Source: Aminithiophilus ramosus | GTDB taxonomy: Bacteria; Synergistota; Synergistia; Synergistales; Aminithiophilaceae | Direction of reading: 5' to 3' | DNA: 64,000 nucleotides | Assembly: GCF_018069705.1 (NCBI RefSeq) | Contig: NZ_CP072943.1 | Location: 1,675,453-1,739,452 of the forward strand | Part shown: positions 1 to 10,200 of the stretch, in pieces | Numbering within the stretch: position 1 is the stretch's first letter | How the letters are laid out: every line of letters starts with the position of its first letter | Position numbers and translations under genes: made by a program | The notes under the pieces: generated by a model | The model's input: the letters and a program-made list of their open reading frames with translations, nothing else | The model's database searches: none | What the model was told of the DNA's origin: nothing

Positions 1-1064
1 TCGAGGTTGACGCCTCCCTGCACGAGATAGCTGCCATCGCCGTCGGCGATGATGGAAGGCGTCTCCTCGTCGTACTCGTCCTGGATCTCGCCGACGATTT
101 CCTCCAAGAGGTCCTCGAGGGTCAGGATACCGGCCGTCCCTCCATATTCATCGACGACGATGGCCATATGAACTTTGTTGCCTCTCATGAGGCTGAAAAG
201 GCCGGCAATGCGCATCGTCTCGGGAACGAAGAGCGCCTCGCGACAGATCCCCTCGACGGACGTTCCCGGATCGCCCGAGACGAGGCTGCGAAGCAGGTCT
301 TTGACGTAGAGAATGCCGACGATCTGGTCGAGACTCTCTCCGATGATGGGGACGCGGGAATGGCCATGTTCGAGAATCACTTCGACGGCCTCGGCCAGAG
401 TCGTCTCGCGGGCGAGGGCAACCATGTCGGTCCGGGGAACCATGACCTCGTAGGCCCGAGTCTCCTCGAAGGAGATGACGCCGTGGATCATCTTGCGTTC
501 TTCCTCTTCGAGAGCGCCCGAGGCCCCGCCGATATTGACCATCTGCTCGATCTCCTCGCGGGTGACGAAGGCGTGCTGAGGGACGAGGTCGATGCCGAGA
601 AGCTTCCCCAATCCCCGGACGATGGCCACCGTGAGCCAGAGGAGGGGAGAGAAGAGGACGCTCAGGAAGCGCAGCATGGGAAGAACGGCGACGAGGATCG
701 TTTCGTTGCGGACGATGGCGATGCTCTTGGGCAGGATTTCGCCGAAGATGACGATGAGAACGGTCATGACGACGACGGCCAGAAGGGGACCCTGCTGCCC
801 GTAAAGCCGCAGGGCCAGCGAAGTGGCCATGGCGCTGGCGGCGATATTGACGAGATTGTTGGCCACGAGAGTCACCGTGAGAGCCCTCTGGGGCTGATCG
901 GCGAGCCAGGCCAGGAAGCGGCGCCTGCCGGGATGGCGCTCCTGAAGGGCCATCAATTTGCCGCGCCCCACGGCCGTGATGGACGTCTCGGTGCTGCTGA
1001 AAAGGGCCGAGAGGAGGAGAAGGAGGAGGAGGAGGAGGAGCGATTGTAAGGTATCGCTTTCCAT
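1..1064 (-). CDS. CorC/HlyC-type CNNM-CBS membrane protein, C-terminus cut by window edge
   Basis: Likely a membrane metal-ion transport or efflux protein of the CNNM/CorC family, often annotated as hemolysin. The ATG at 1062-1064 opens a very leucine-rich first membrane segment (residues about 7-17, encoded by a CTC repeat), followed by a DUF21-type membrane domain and two CBS domains. The hallmark VVDEYGGTAG with a following LEDLLEEIVGEI is visible at about residue 300 (near nucleotides 130-170). The CorC C-terminal domain runs off the left edge, so the gene is incomplete. It starts 6 nt after the ybeY stop, as last visible gene of the nifU-phoH-pgpH-ybeY operon, an order common in bacteria. 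Family assignment is firm; the transported ion cannot be told. Confidence 0.88.
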   Translation of the reverse strand, partial: MESDTLQSLLLLLLLLLLSALFSSTETSITAVGRGKLMALQERHPGRRRFLAWLADQPQRALTVTLVANNLVNIAASAMATSLALRLYGQQGPLLAVVVMTVLIVIFGEILPKSIAIVRNETILVAVLPMLRFLSVLFSPLLWLTVAIVRGLGKLLGIDLVPQHAFVTREEIEQMVNIGGASGALEEEERKMIHGVISFEETRAYEVMVPRTDMVALARETTLAEAVEVILEHGHSRVPIIGESLDQIVGILYVKDLLRSLVSGDPGTSVEGICREALFVPETMRIAGLFSLMRGNKVHMAIVVDEYGGTAGILTLEDLLEEIVGEIQDEYDEETPSIIADGDGSYLVQGGVNL

Positions 1065-1070
1065 ATCGGT

Positions 1071-1577
1071 TCAGGCTCCCCGCTCGACCAGGGCCAGAGC
1101 CCTGTCTCGATAGCGCTCCTGGATTTCCCACATGAGGGCCTCCTCTTCGGCCGTGCCGTGGTCGAGGCCTAGAAGATGCAGGACACCATGGAAGATGACG
1201 AGGAGGACCTCGGAGAGGAAGGGCACGTTCCGTGCCCGGGCCTCCCTCCGCACCACATCGCAACAGACCACGACGTCGCCCAGGGGAAGAAGGGGCCAGT
1301 CCGGAGGGAGAAACCGCCCCTTTTCGTCCTCCCACTGGGGGAAGGAGAGGACATCGGTGGCCTCTCCGATCTGTCGGTAACGGCCGTTGAGGTCGGCCAT
1401 CGCCGCAGGATCGACAAAAAGCAAAGAGACCTCGACCGACTCCTTCACGTCCAGCTCGGGGCGAACTTCGACGATCATCGCCGGCAAGATCTCCTTCAGG
1501 GCCTTTTCCATAGCCTCGGGCAGCGGACTTCGGGGGTTGGCCGAATCTCCCTCTTCCAATTGCAGTTCCACGTTCAC
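1071..1577 (-). CDS. ybeY: Endoribonuclease YbeY (rRNA maturation factor)
   Basis: Metal-dependent single-strand endoribonuclease for 16S rRNA 3' end maturation and ribosome quality control. The 168 aa length fits the family. The diagnostic zinc motif HGVLHLLGLDH places the ligands at H130, H134 and H140. The strongly conserved TDVLSFP segment lies at about residues 74-80. The gene overlaps the end of pgpH by four bases, so translation is probably coupled, and it is followed after 6 nt by the CorC-like gene. The phoH-pgpH-ybeY order is a classic conserved neighbourhood, which supports the call. Confidence 0.95.
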   Translation of the reverse strand: MNVELQLEEGDSANPRSPLPEAMEKALKEILPAMIVEVRPELDVKESVEVSLLFVDPAAMADLNGRYRQIGEATDVLSFPQWEDEKGRFLPPDWPLLPLGDVVVCCDVVRREARARNVPFLSEVLLVIFHGVLHLLGLDHGTAEEEALMWEIQERYRDRALALVERGA

Positions 1578-3631
1578 GCAGATCCCTCCTGTTTGGTATC
1601 AGCCGGCTTCGGAATTTCCTTGACCTGTCGGCTGTGGTACATCGACCGCAGAACATCGACGAAGACACTCTTTACCGTTGCAAGGTCTTTGAGGCTGAAC
1701 GAGACCTCGTCGAGCTGTTTTTCCTGAAGTTTGGATTCGATGACCCGTCCCACCGTCTCCTCGAGCTCGAAAACGTCCTGGATGTTTCCGCCGGCGGCGC
1801 GAACGGCGGCCTCCGTGGAGTCGGCGAGCATGACGAGAGCCGTTTCGGCCGACTGGGGACGCGGACCGGGGTAGCAGAACTGCTCCCGAGGAAGGTTTTC
1901 CCCCATGGCCTTCGCCTTGCGCTGGAAGTATCCCAGGCAGGTCGTTCCGTGGTGTTCCGTGATGAAGCGCCGGATCACCCGGGGCAGGCCGTGCTCGGCG
2001 GCCAGGTCCATGCCCTCGCGGACGTGGGAGATGATGATGAGGGCCGACAGGGTCGGCGCCAGCTCATCGTGGACGTTCTCTCCCTGAAATTGATTTTCGA
2101 CGAAAAACTGAGGGCGGCGAAGCTTGCCGATATCGTGGTAATAGGCTCCGGCCTTCACCAGCAGGCTGTTCAGCCCCAGGCGGTCAGCTGCCGATTCGGC
2201 CAGAGTCCCTACCATAAGGGTATGGTGGTAGGTCCCCGGCGCCTCGACCTGAAGACGCTTGAGGAGGCGGTTCGAGGGGTGACTCAGCTCGATGAGCCGC
2301 AGAGGGGAGATGACATCGAACAGGTTTTCCCAGAGGGGAAGGACGGCGATGACGATCATGCCCAGGGCTGCGGCGGCGAGGACGTAGGTGCCGACGCGCT
2401 CGAAGGTCACCCCGATGCCCATCCACCATCGCCCCAAGAGGGCCGCCGCCGCCCCGCCGAGACCGACAAGGAAGAACTGCTGCCAGAGGTGAACGCGGCT
2501 GCGGATTTCGTGAAGGAGCAGATGCCCCAGCCCGGCGACGGCCACGCTCGTCATGACCAGAAGCAGATAGGCGAAAGACGGCGCTTCCATGGCCAACAGG
2601 GCGCCGACCGTCCCGGCCCCGAGGACCAGATGGAAGGAAAAATCCCGAGGCAGGGTGAGAAAGGCCCAGCCGGCGAAGGGGAGAATGCCGAGGCCGTCAA
2701 GACCGAAGCGGCTCCCGAGAGCCTGGAAGAGCCATCCGGAGACGACGAGGGTGACGAAGAAAAGCCACTCCCTTTGATCGAAGGAGAGGCCTCGACGGAG
2801 GATGAAGACGTCGGGCCAGAAGCTCCAGACCAGGACGGCCAGAAGGGAGAAGAAGAAATGACGCCAGGGGAAATGGGCCTCGGGAAAGCCCTGTCGGGAG
2901 AGAAGAACGGCCTGTTGGGTCGTCACGATGTCGTCTTTTTTGACGATGACTTCACCGCTCCGGAGAACTCTCTCGACAGGGCGCACCATGGCCGAACGGC
3001 GCTTGCGCAGATCGACGGTCGCCTCGTCGTCGACGCGGACGGTGGGCTCGAGGAGACTGTCAAGCATCTGGAAGACGACATTGCGATCGGACCAATCGAG
3101 CCCCGTCGACTCCAGGGCCGACCAGAGTTCCTGATCGTCGATCGACAAAGAGGCGTTCGTTTTGGAGAGGAGATCGAGCCCAATGGACTGGGCCACTTCG
3201 AGCAGCGCCTTGCGGCGCCCCTCGGGAAAGTCCAGAAGGAGTTGCACCAGCGAGGGAGGGAGGAGGGCCATCCCTCCCTCCCCTCCGAGAAGCCGGAGCT
3301 GATCTTCCAGCTCCCGGTGAAGAAGACCGTCCTTGAGGAGGACGGCGGCCACCTCTTCGGCGACGCGCTGGCGCAAAAGGTCCGTGGCCTCGCGATCCTC
3401 AAAGGAGGAGGTGTAGAGGGCGACATAGGTCTGCGGCGCCGGCCTTCCGACGCGATAGGCATCTTTGCTGTCGGCCCACCAGCCCCAGAGGAGAATGGCG
3501 GCAGCGGCGACAAGCAGCACGACACGGACACCCCAACCGAGGCGCAGGGCGGGAGCGCCCAAAACCCGGAAAAGGCGTCGGCGAGTGCCGTTCCGCTTAT
3601 TGGGGCCGTCGCTGTTCTTCATAGCGGTCAT
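1574..3631 (-). CDS. pgpH: 7TM-HD cyclic-di-AMP phosphodiesterase (PgpH/YqfF family)
   Basis: Membrane phosphodiesterase predicted to hydrolyse c-di-AMP. It shows an N-terminal membrane anchor (about residues 33-52), a large extracytoplasmic 7TMR-HDED domain (about 55-265), a bundle of seven membrane segments (about 270-465) and a cytoplasmic HD domain (about 490-650). The HD domain has the HHTLMVG and YYHDIGK metal motifs. At 685 aa the size is normal. The first 35 nt overlap the end of phoH; a second in-frame ATG three codons in (3622) is an equally possible start. The cyclase CdaA is encoded at 22962-23795, so both ends of c-di-AMP metabolism are in this window. Confidence 0.92.
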   Translation of the reverse strand: MTAMKNSDGPNKRNGTRRRLFRVLGAPALRLGWGVRVVLLVAAAAILLWGWWADSKDAYRVGRPAPQTYVALYTSSFEDREATDLLRQRVAEEVAAVLLKDGLLHRELEDQLRLLGGEGGMALLPPSLVQLLLDFPEGRRKALLEVAQSIGLDLLSKTNASLSIDDQELWSALESTGLDWSDRNVVFQMLDSLLEPTVRVDDEATVDLRKRRSAMVRPVERVLRSGEVIVKKDDIVTTQQAVLLSRQGFPEAHFPWRHFFFSLLAVLVWSFWPDVFILRRGLSFDQREWLFFVTLVVSGWLFQALGSRFGLDGLGILPFAGWAFLTLPRDFSFHLVLGAGTVGALLAMEAPSFAYLLLVMTSVAVAGLGHLLLHEIRSRVHLWQQFFLVGLGGAAAALLGRWWMGIGVTFERVGTYVLAAAALGMIVIAVLPLWENLFDVISPLRLIELSHPSNRLLKRLQVEAPGTYHHTLMVGTLAESAADRLGLNSLLVKAGAYYHDIGKLRRPQFFVENQFQGENVHDELAPTLSALIIISHVREGMDLAAEHGLPRVIRRFITEHHGTTCLGYFQRKAKAMGENLPREQFCYPGPRPQSAETALVMLADSTEAAVRAAGGNIQDVFELEETVGRVIESKLQEKQLDEVSFSLKDLATVKSVFVDVLRSMYHSRQVKEIPKPADTKQEGSA

Positions 3632-4601
3632 AGGCCTGGACGATTTTCTGGACGATTTCGTGGCGGACGACGTCTCTGTGCCCGAGAGTCACGAACTCGA
3701 TCCCTTCAATGCCGCCCAAAACGTGCTGCACCACCTTTAAACCGGAGTCCTTGCCCGAGGGCAGGTCGATTTGAGTGACGTCTCCCGTCACGACAGCCTT
3801 CGACCCGAAGCCGAGCCGCGTGAGGAACATCTTCATCTGCTCCGGCGTCGTATTCTGAGCCTCGTCGAGAATGATGAAGCTGTCATTGAGGGTTCTGCCT
3901 CGCATGTAAGCCAACGGGGCAATCTCGATGACGCCTTTTTCGACGTAACGGGCGAAACGCTCAGGAGAGAGAAGCTCGTAAAAGGCGTCGTACAGGGGGC
4001 GCAGGTAGGGTGCGACCTTTTCCTGAAGGTCGCCGGGGAGGAAGCCCAGGCTCTCTCCCGCCTCGACGGCGGGACGGACCAGCACGACGCGATTGACATG
4101 GCCCGCCTTGAGAGCCGCGACGGCGACAGCGACGGCCAGGTAGGTCTTGCCCGTTCCGGCGGGACCGATGGAAAAAACGATGTCGTTTCTGCCTATGGCC
4201 TCGATGTAGCGCTTCTGCCCCGCCGTTTTGGGACGCACGGCTTTGCCCCTCGCGGTGATGCACGTCACCTCTTCGAGGAGACCGGCCACGTCGGCCCGGC
4301 CTCCGTCGGCCAAGGCATTCATGGCCAGTTTGACCTCGGGAAGGGTGACACGATGACCCCGACGGGCCACGGCGACGAACTGGACCAGCAGATCCGAGAC
4401 GAGCTCGACGACCTCACCGTCAGGTCCCTGAACGGTCAATTCCGATCCGCGAAGGACGACCGAGACGGGATAGCGCTCCTCGAGGGCCCGAAGGTTTTCG
4501 TCGCCCGGCCCGACAAGGCGCGCGACGACCTCTCCCCCATCGACGGGGATGTGACGGCTCTGAGACCCCATCACTCTTTGTCCCGGCCCTTTCGCCTCCA
4601 C
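3597..4601 (-). CDS. phoH: PhoH-like P-loop ATPase/RNA helicase-type protein
   Basis: Cytoplasmic ATPase of the PhoH family, linked to RNA metabolism. The Walker A GPAGTGKT is at about residues 146-153, and a Walker B-like FIILDEAQNTT lies about 90 residues later. An N-terminal KH/R3H-like portion with the family phrase GPGDENLRALEER precedes the ATPase domain. The chosen start is GTG at 4601, 7 nt after the nifU-like gene. No strong Shine-Dalgarno is seen there, and ATG at 4571 (MGSQS) is an alternative. It overlaps pgpH by 35 nt. The exact cellular role of PhoH proteins remains unclear in general. Confidence 0.92.
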   Translation of the reverse strand: MEAKGPGQRVMGSQSRHIPVDGGEVVARLVGPGDENLRALEERYPVSVVLRGSELTVQGPDGEVVELVSDLLVQFVAVARRGHRVTLPEVKLAMNALADGGRADVAGLLEEVTCITARGKAVRPKTAGQKRYIEAIGRNDIVFSIGPAGTGKTYLAVAVAVAALKAGHVNRVVLVRPAVEAGESLGFLPGDLQEKVAPYLRPLYDAFYELLSPERFARYVEKGVIEIAPLAYMRGRTLNDSFIILDEAQNTTPEQMKMFLTRLGFGSKAVVTGDVTQIDLPSGKDSGLKVVQHVLGGIEGIEFVTLGHRDVVRHEIVQKIVQAYDRYEEQRRPQ

Positions 4602-4608
4602 GGGACGA

Positions 4609-4842
4609 TCAGGCCCGTTCCACTCGGATTATCTCGGGGAACTCGTCTTTGAGGACCGTCTCGACCTGAGCGCGGAGCGTCTCCTGCGCGAAGGGACAGG
4701 TCCCGCAGGCCCCCTTGAGAAGGACCTTGAGGAGCCCCGACCCAGCCTCGAAGGAGACGAAATCGATATCGCCGCCGTGGCTCTGAAGAGCGGGACGGAC
4801 GCTCTGGTCGATGACGCTTTTGATCCGGTTTTCTAACTCCAT
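4609..4842 (-). CDS. NifU C-terminal domain-like Fe-S scaffold protein
   Basis: Small protein (77 aa) equivalent to the C-terminal domain of NifU, a scaffold or carrier for Fe-S clusters. The CGTCPFAQ motif provides the CxxC pair, followed by the typical amphipathic helix and PEI ending. A longer frame continues upstream, but the start at 4842 is chosen because AAAGGAG lies about ten bases before ATG. It is the first gene of the phoH-pgpH-ybeY unit, behind an extended -10 promoter at about 4927-4935. Confidence 0.88.
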   Translation of the reverse strand: MELENRIKSVIDQSVRPALQSHGGDIDFVSFEAGSGLLKVLLKGACGTCPFAQETLRAQVETVLKDEFPEIIRVERA

Positions 4843-4926
4843 CGTCGGATGCTCTCCTTTGCGCCGTCTCTGGACGAGACAGCCCTTGATATAAGGCCCG
4901 GAACCGCCCAAGTCTTACGGAAAATC

Positions 4927-4935
4927 ATTATATCA
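4927..4935 (-). promoter_or_regulatory. Extended -10 promoter for the nifU-phoH-pgpH-ybeY operon
   Basis: On the minus strand the sequence reads TGATATAAT, an extended -10 element with a perfect TATAAT hexamer. No convincing -35 box lies 17 bases upstream, which is compatible with an extended -10 promoter. The start codon of the first gene is about 85 nt downstream. Motif reading only. Confidence 0.5.
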
Positions 4936-4954
4936 CGGTCGCCATCAAAGCGCT

Positions 4955-6448
4955 CTAAAGGGGGTACGCGACGCCCTCTATGGCCTCGCCGAGGCCGATG
5001 TTCCTGTAGGTGACTTTGGAAAATTTCCGGGGGAGAAAATCCTTCGCCACGGCGGGAAAAAGGACATAGCTCAGATAATCTTCAGGCTGGAGGGCCCAGA
5101 CGCCTGCGGCGTTGACGGCATCGGCCATCTCTCCCCTGAGATGTTCGCCGGGACGCCCCTCTATGGCTTTTTCGTCGCCGATGGCCTTTCCCCGAATCTC
5201 TTCGTCGACCGGTGCGGGAGGTCTGCCGTAGTAGCCGAGGAAATAGTTTTTCACCTCTTTCGGAATGACCTTCCATCGCTCGCCGACGAGGACGTTGAGC
5301 GTCGCCTGGGTGCCGACGATCTGGCTCGTGGGTGTCACCAGGGGAGGATAGCCCATCTCCATGCGGACCTGAGGCACTTCCCGGAGGACGGCGTCGAGTT
5401 TGTCGAGCGCGTTCTGTTCCTTGAGCTGGCTCACCAGATTGGAGTACATGCCGCCGGGAATCTGGTAGCGGAGGATGTTGATGTCGACGCCGTGAAGGTC
5501 GACGACGAGTTTACTGTAGTGTTCGCGGACGTGGCGGAAATGTTCCGCCACGGGGACGAGACGTTCCAGATCGAGCCCCGTATCGTAAGGCGTTCCCGCC
5601 AGGGCGGCCACCATGGCTTCCGTGGCCGGCTGGCTCGTTCCCATGGAAAGGGGGGAGATGGCGCAGTCGACGACATCCGCTCCTGCCCGACAGGCCTCGA
5701 AATAACTCATAGCCGCCAGTCCCGTCGTGTAGTGGCTGTGGACCTGGACGGGAAGGCCGGTCCTCTCCTTGATGCCCTTGACGAGGGGATAGGATTCGGA
5801 GGGACTGAGGAGACCGGCCATGTCCTTGATGCAGATCGAATCGGCGCCCATGGCCTTCATCTGGAAGGCCAGTTCCTCGAAGGCCTTCGTCGTGTGAACG
5901 GGCGATATGGTATAGGAGATGGCCAGCTGGAGGTGGGCCCCCTCCTTTTTCACCTGTGCGGCGGCCGTCTCCAGGTTACGCAGATCATTGAGGGCATCGA
6001 AGCAGCGGATAATGTCGATCCCGTTGCCCACGGCCCTTTTGACGAACTCGACGACGACATCGTCGGCATAGTGACGGTAGCCCAGAAGGTTCTGTCCCCT
6101 CAGGAGCATCTGCAGTTTCGTCTTTTTGAAACACTTCCGCAGGAGACGGAGTCGCTCCCAGGGGTCCTCGTCGAGGAAGCGCATGGCCGAATCGAAGGTG
6201 GCCCCGCCCCAGACTTCGAGAGAGTGATAGCCCACGTCATCCATCTTCTCGGCGACGGGGAGCATATCCTCTGTCCGAAGGCGGGTGGCCATGATGGACT
6301 GATGGGCGTCGCGCAGGGCCGTTTCCGTGATGCCGACGCGCCTCGTCACGGGAAGGGAGGCAGTCGGCCCCTCTCCCGCGGGCTCCGGCCCTCGCGGGGT
6401 TCCGGAAGAAGAATTCGATCGCGTTCCGTTTTTGGGGACATCTGTCAT
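4955..6448 (-). CDS. Carboxyltransferase subunit (OadA / pyruvate carboxylase B / transcarboxylase 5S type) without biotin domain
   Basis: Biotin-dependent carboxyltransferase, acting on oxaloacetate or pyruvate, for example as oxaloacetate decarboxylase alpha, pyruvate carboxylase subunit B or transcarboxylase 5S. Visible signatures are the N-terminal ITETALRDAHQS with the metal-binding Asp, the EVWGGATFD segment, CIKDMAG with the lysine that is carbamylated in the family, and the metal pair in VHSHYTTG. At 497 aa the protein ends before any biotinyl domain (no AMKM-like site), so the biotin carrier must be a separate protein. It follows mazG by 3 nt, at the end of the housekeeping run; no membrane decarboxylase subunits are adjacent. 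Confidence 0.85.
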   Translation of the reverse strand: MTDVPKNGTRSNSSSGTPRGPEPAGEGPTASLPVTRRVGITETALRDAHQSIMATRLRTEDMLPVAEKMDDVGYHSLEVWGGATFDSAMRFLDEDPWERLRLLRKCFKKTKLQMLLRGQNLLGYRHYADDVVVEFVKRAVGNGIDIIRCFDALNDLRNLETAAAQVKKEGAHLQLAISYTISPVHTTKAFEELAFQMKAMGADSICIKDMAGLLSPSESYPLVKGIKERTGLPVQVHSHYTTGLAAMSYFEACRAGADVVDCAISPLSMGTSQPATEAMVAALAGTPYDTGLDLERLVPVAEHFRHVREHYSKLVVDLHGVDINILRYQIPGGMYSNLVSQLKEQNALDKLDAVLREVPQVRMEMGYPPLVTPTSQIVGTQATLNVLVGERWKVIPKEVKNYFLGYYGRPPAPVDEEIRGKAIGDEKAIEGRPGEHLRGEMADAVNAAGVWALQPEDYLSYVLFPAVAKDFLPRKFSKVTYRNIGLGEAIEGVAYPL

Positions 6449-6451
6449 GAC

Positions 6452-7258
6452 TTACACCTCCGCAGAAACCTCTTTGGCCTCCTGCCAGAGGCCCTCCAAC
6501 TCCTCAAGGGAATAGTCTTGCCAGGCCCTTCCTGTGGCCCGAACCCGCTCTTCGATGTAGTTGAAGCGTGACGAGAACTTTCCGTTGGCCTTCTGGACGA
6601 CGACCTCGGCATTGGCACCGAGGTGGCGAGCCAAGTTGGCCAGGGCGAAAAAGAGGTCGCCCAGCTCCTCTTCGACCCGCTCCCTTCCCTCGCCGAGGCG
6701 ACGGGCCCGGCGAAGCTCTTCGATCTCTTCGGCGACCTTGTCGAGAACGGAATCCAGATCTCCCGAGGGCCAGTCAAAACCGACCTTGGCGGCCCGCTCC
6801 TGAAGCTGATGGGCCCGCAAAAGCCCGGGAAGGCTGCGCGGGACACCCGAAAGAAGCGTATCCTTTTTCTTCCTCTCGCGCCGCTCCTCGCCTTTGATGC
6901 GCTCCCAGTTGCGGGCGACATCGCCGCTGCCCTCCACTTCGGTGTCGCCGAAGACATGAGGATGACGCCGGACCAGTTTGGCCGAGATGGCATCGACGAC
7001 GTCGCCCATGTCGTACCGCCCCTCCTCCGTGGCCATCTGGGCCAGGAAGACGACCTGAAGCAACAGATCGCCCGATTCCTCGACGACCGATCCGTCGTCG
7101 CCGTCAAGGGCATCGACCAGTTCGTAAGCCTCTTCGACGATGTAGGGCTTCAGATCCTGAGGACGCTGCTCCCTGTCCCAGGGACAGCCGTCGGGTGCCC
7201 TCAGTCTGGCCATTATATCCAAAAGAGCTTCAAATTTCTCCCCCTTGGAACACGTCAC
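6452..7258 (-). CDS. mazG: Nucleoside triphosphate pyrophosphohydrolase MazG
   Basis: Hydrolyses (d)NTPs to NMP and pyrophosphate; a house-cleaning enzyme. The two tandem MazG domains are apparent: the first has CPWDREQ, then EEAYELVDAL and the EESGDLLLQVVF metal motif, and the second repeats EELGDLFFALANLARH. The start is taken as GTG 7258 because AAGGAGG stands nine bases before it; an ATG 9 codons upstream (7285) has no ribosome site. The start lies inside the last codons of mfd, which suggests translational coupling. The mature length is 268 aa. Confidence 0.92.
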   Translation of the reverse strand: MTCSKGEKFEALLDIMARLRAPDGCPWDREQRPQDLKPYIVEEAYELVDALDGDDGSVVEESGDLLLQVVFLAQMATEEGRYDMGDVVDAISAKLVRRHPHVFGDTEVEGSGDVARNWERIKGEERRERKKKDTLLSGVPRSLPGLLRAHQLQERAAKVGFDWPSGDLDSVLDKVAEEIEELRRARRLGEGRERVEEELGDLFFALANLARHLGANAEVVVQKANGKFSSRFNYIEERVRATGRAWQDYSLEELEGLWQEAKEVSAEV

Positions 7259-10200
7259 GATGGAGACCCTCCTTTTTTGATTCATCGGCGTTTCCGTCGT
7301 CGATTCTGGATGCCAGGTCGACGAGCGCAGGACTGCCTCCGGGCCCAAAGGCCCGCCCTTCGGTCAGAAGCCAGCCGCCGGCGGCAAGGAGAAGAGGGGC
7401 CAGGCGAGGAATATCGCCTTCGATGACGGTCTGATCCTCTCCGCTCACGATCCTTGCGATGCCACGGGTCGCCCCCAACAGACGCAGACGGGCCAGGGCG
7501 AGAAGAAAAGCGACCCCAGAGGGCATTGTACCAAATCGATCGTCGAGCTCCAGGGCAAGATCCCTCAACTCCGAACCGTTCCGGGCCCGCAGAATTCTCC
7601 TGTAAAGAGCCAGACGAATCGCCGGCTGGGGAATGTAGCCTTCGGAAATGGAGGCGGGGATCCGGACCTCGATGACCGTTTCCCGACGTTCCTCCCCCTT
7701 GAGGCGGGCGATCTCCTCCTCCAACATCTTGTAGTAGTAGAGATAGCCGACACGATCGGCTCCATGACCGTGCTGAGAGGTGCCGATGATCTCGCCGCCG
7801 CCTCGTATTTCCAGATCTCTCAGGGAAAGGCGATACCCCGTGCCCAGATCGGCGATCTCGGCTATGGCCTCGAGACGCTCCCGGGATTCCCGGGATATCT
7901 CCTTGTCGTCCGGATAGAGGAAAAGGGCGAAGGCCTGCTCGCTGCGGCGGCCGACACGTCCGCGGAGCTGATACATCTGAGCCAGCCCCAGGTCTTGGGC
8001 GTCATCGACGATGAGGGTGTTGGCCCTGGCGATATCAAGGCCGCTTTCGACGATGGTGGTACAGACGAGGATATCCGATTCTCCTCGGACAAAGGCGGCC
8101 ACGGTCCGCTCCAGCGGCCCTTCGGCCATCTGGCCGTGGGCGACGGAGAGGCGGCTTTCGGGGAAGAGACGTCGCAACATTTCGGCTCGGGCTCCGATGG
8201 TGCGGACCCGGTTATGGACGAAAAAGACCTGTCCCCCCCGAGCCAACTCGCGAGCGACGGCGCGGCGGACGAGATCGTCCCGCCAGGGACCGGCGACGGT
8301 GATGACGGGATGACGGTCGCGGGGGGGCGTCGAGATGAGGGAGATATCGCGAATGCCGCCCAAAGAGAGGTGAAGCGTTCTCGGAATGGGCGTCGCCGTC
8401 AGCGTAAGGACATCGACGTGAGGGAAACGTTCCTTGAGTCTCTCCTTGTGGAGAACGCCGAAACGATGTTCTTCGTCGACGATGAGCAACCCCAGGTCCC
8501 TGAAGTCGACGTCTTTCTGGACGAGACGATGGGTTCCTATGAGGATGTCGATTTTCCCTTCGGCCGTGTCGGCGATGATTTTTCTCTGCGTCGCCGTCGT
8601 GACGAAGCGGGAGAGAAGGCCGATTTCGACGCCGAAAGGACCGAGGCGACCGGAGAACGTCTCCTGGTGCTGTTGGGCCAGGAGCGTCGTCGGGACGAGA
8701 AGAGCCACCTGTTTCCCGGCGAGAACGGCCTTGAAGGCGGCCCGAAGGGCCACTTCCGTTTTGCCGTATCCCACGTCGCCGACGATGAGGCGATCCATGG
8801 GAACGGGACGCTCCATATCCCTTTTGACGTCATCGATGGCCCGAAGCTGATCGTTGGTCTCCACGTAGGGGAAACTGCTTTCGAAGGCTTCCTGAAGGGC
8901 ATCATCGGGAGGAAAGGCGAATCCCTGGAGCGTCTCCCGTTTGGCGTAGATCTCAAGGAGGGCCCGTGCCGTCTCCTGCGCGCTTTCACGGCTTCGCTCG
9001 ACGGCCTTTTTCCAGTTTCTCCTCCTCAGATCATCGGGCTCCGGCTCCTCTCCCGGCGCGGGGTGATGGGGCGTAAGCCTGTCGATCTGCGCCGTCGGGA
9101 TCAGAAGGCGTCGATCTTCGGCGAACTGAAGGGCCAGATGTTCCTGGGTGCCGCCGGAGACGTCTACCCTTTCGACGCCGAGGAAGCGTCCCAGCCCGTA
9201 GTCCTCGTGGATGACCCATTGGCCGGGATGAATCTGGTCGCTCCACTCGCGCGGGACGGACCGACCGCCCGAGGGCGGCGTCGAGAGGCCCAGAAGTTCC
9301 GTGTCGGTAAGGCACACGATCCGGTTATCCAGGTCCTGAAAACCGTTGGAGAGGGAGCCCTCGACGGTCCGGCAGCCCCGCTCCCGCGCCCAGAGAAGGA
9401 CCTGGGCGTTACGGGAAAAGACGGTGACCTGCCAGGGAGAACTCCATTGGACGAGGGAGGCCTCGACATCCCTCCACCTGCCCCGAAAGGAGGGAAGGGG
9501 GAGGATGTTGCGCCGCAGGGCCGACCGGGCCAGGTCTTTTTCGATGCGGATTCGCGGAAGGCGCCCCAGGGTAAAGGCCAGATCGAGCCAGGGAAGAAGA
9601 GGCGGAAGAGACTCTTCCTCGGCGAGGCGACTCCAGAGCCAGGAAAAGGCCTCGGCCTGTGTCTCGATTTTGGCGGGGTCACAGAGGAGAAGGCGGGCCT
9701 CGGCGGGGAAGAAAGCTTCGAGAGGGGGAAGTTCGCTCCGGCCGTGGATGCCGTGGAGCTCCAGCCGGTCGAAGGTGGCGACACTCCGCTGATCTTCCGG
9801 ACGGAAGGAACGCAGGCTTTCTATGTCGTCGTCGAAGAATTCCAGGCGAAGGGGAAGGCGGTAGGCGGGGTCGAAGAGGTCGACGATGCTGCCGCGAACG
9901 ACGAACTGGCCCGGCGCCCAGACGAGATCGACGCGCTCGTATCCCGTCTCCTGAAGCCACCGCAGAAGCGTTTCACGACCGACGGCCTCGCCTCGGGCCA
10001 CAGGAAAAAGCCGGTCATGTACGCTATAGGGGGCCATGAGCGCTCCCGGCGAGGCGACAAGGAGCCCTCCTCCTCGGTGCCAACGGGAGAGGGTCTCGCC
10101 CCGCTGAAGGAGAAGGGCCGCTCGCGCTCCCTCCCCCGTAAGGGAGGGCTCTTCGAGGTGAAGCCGCCCGACGTCAGGCCAGAGGGATTCGGCGTTCCAG

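Noticed and set aside
1018-1042. GAG-repeat tract resembling a TRAP binding array or microsatellite
   Set aside because: It is the complement of CTC/CTT leucine codons in the first membrane helix of the CorC-like gene, and the coding RNA does not carry the GAG repeats.
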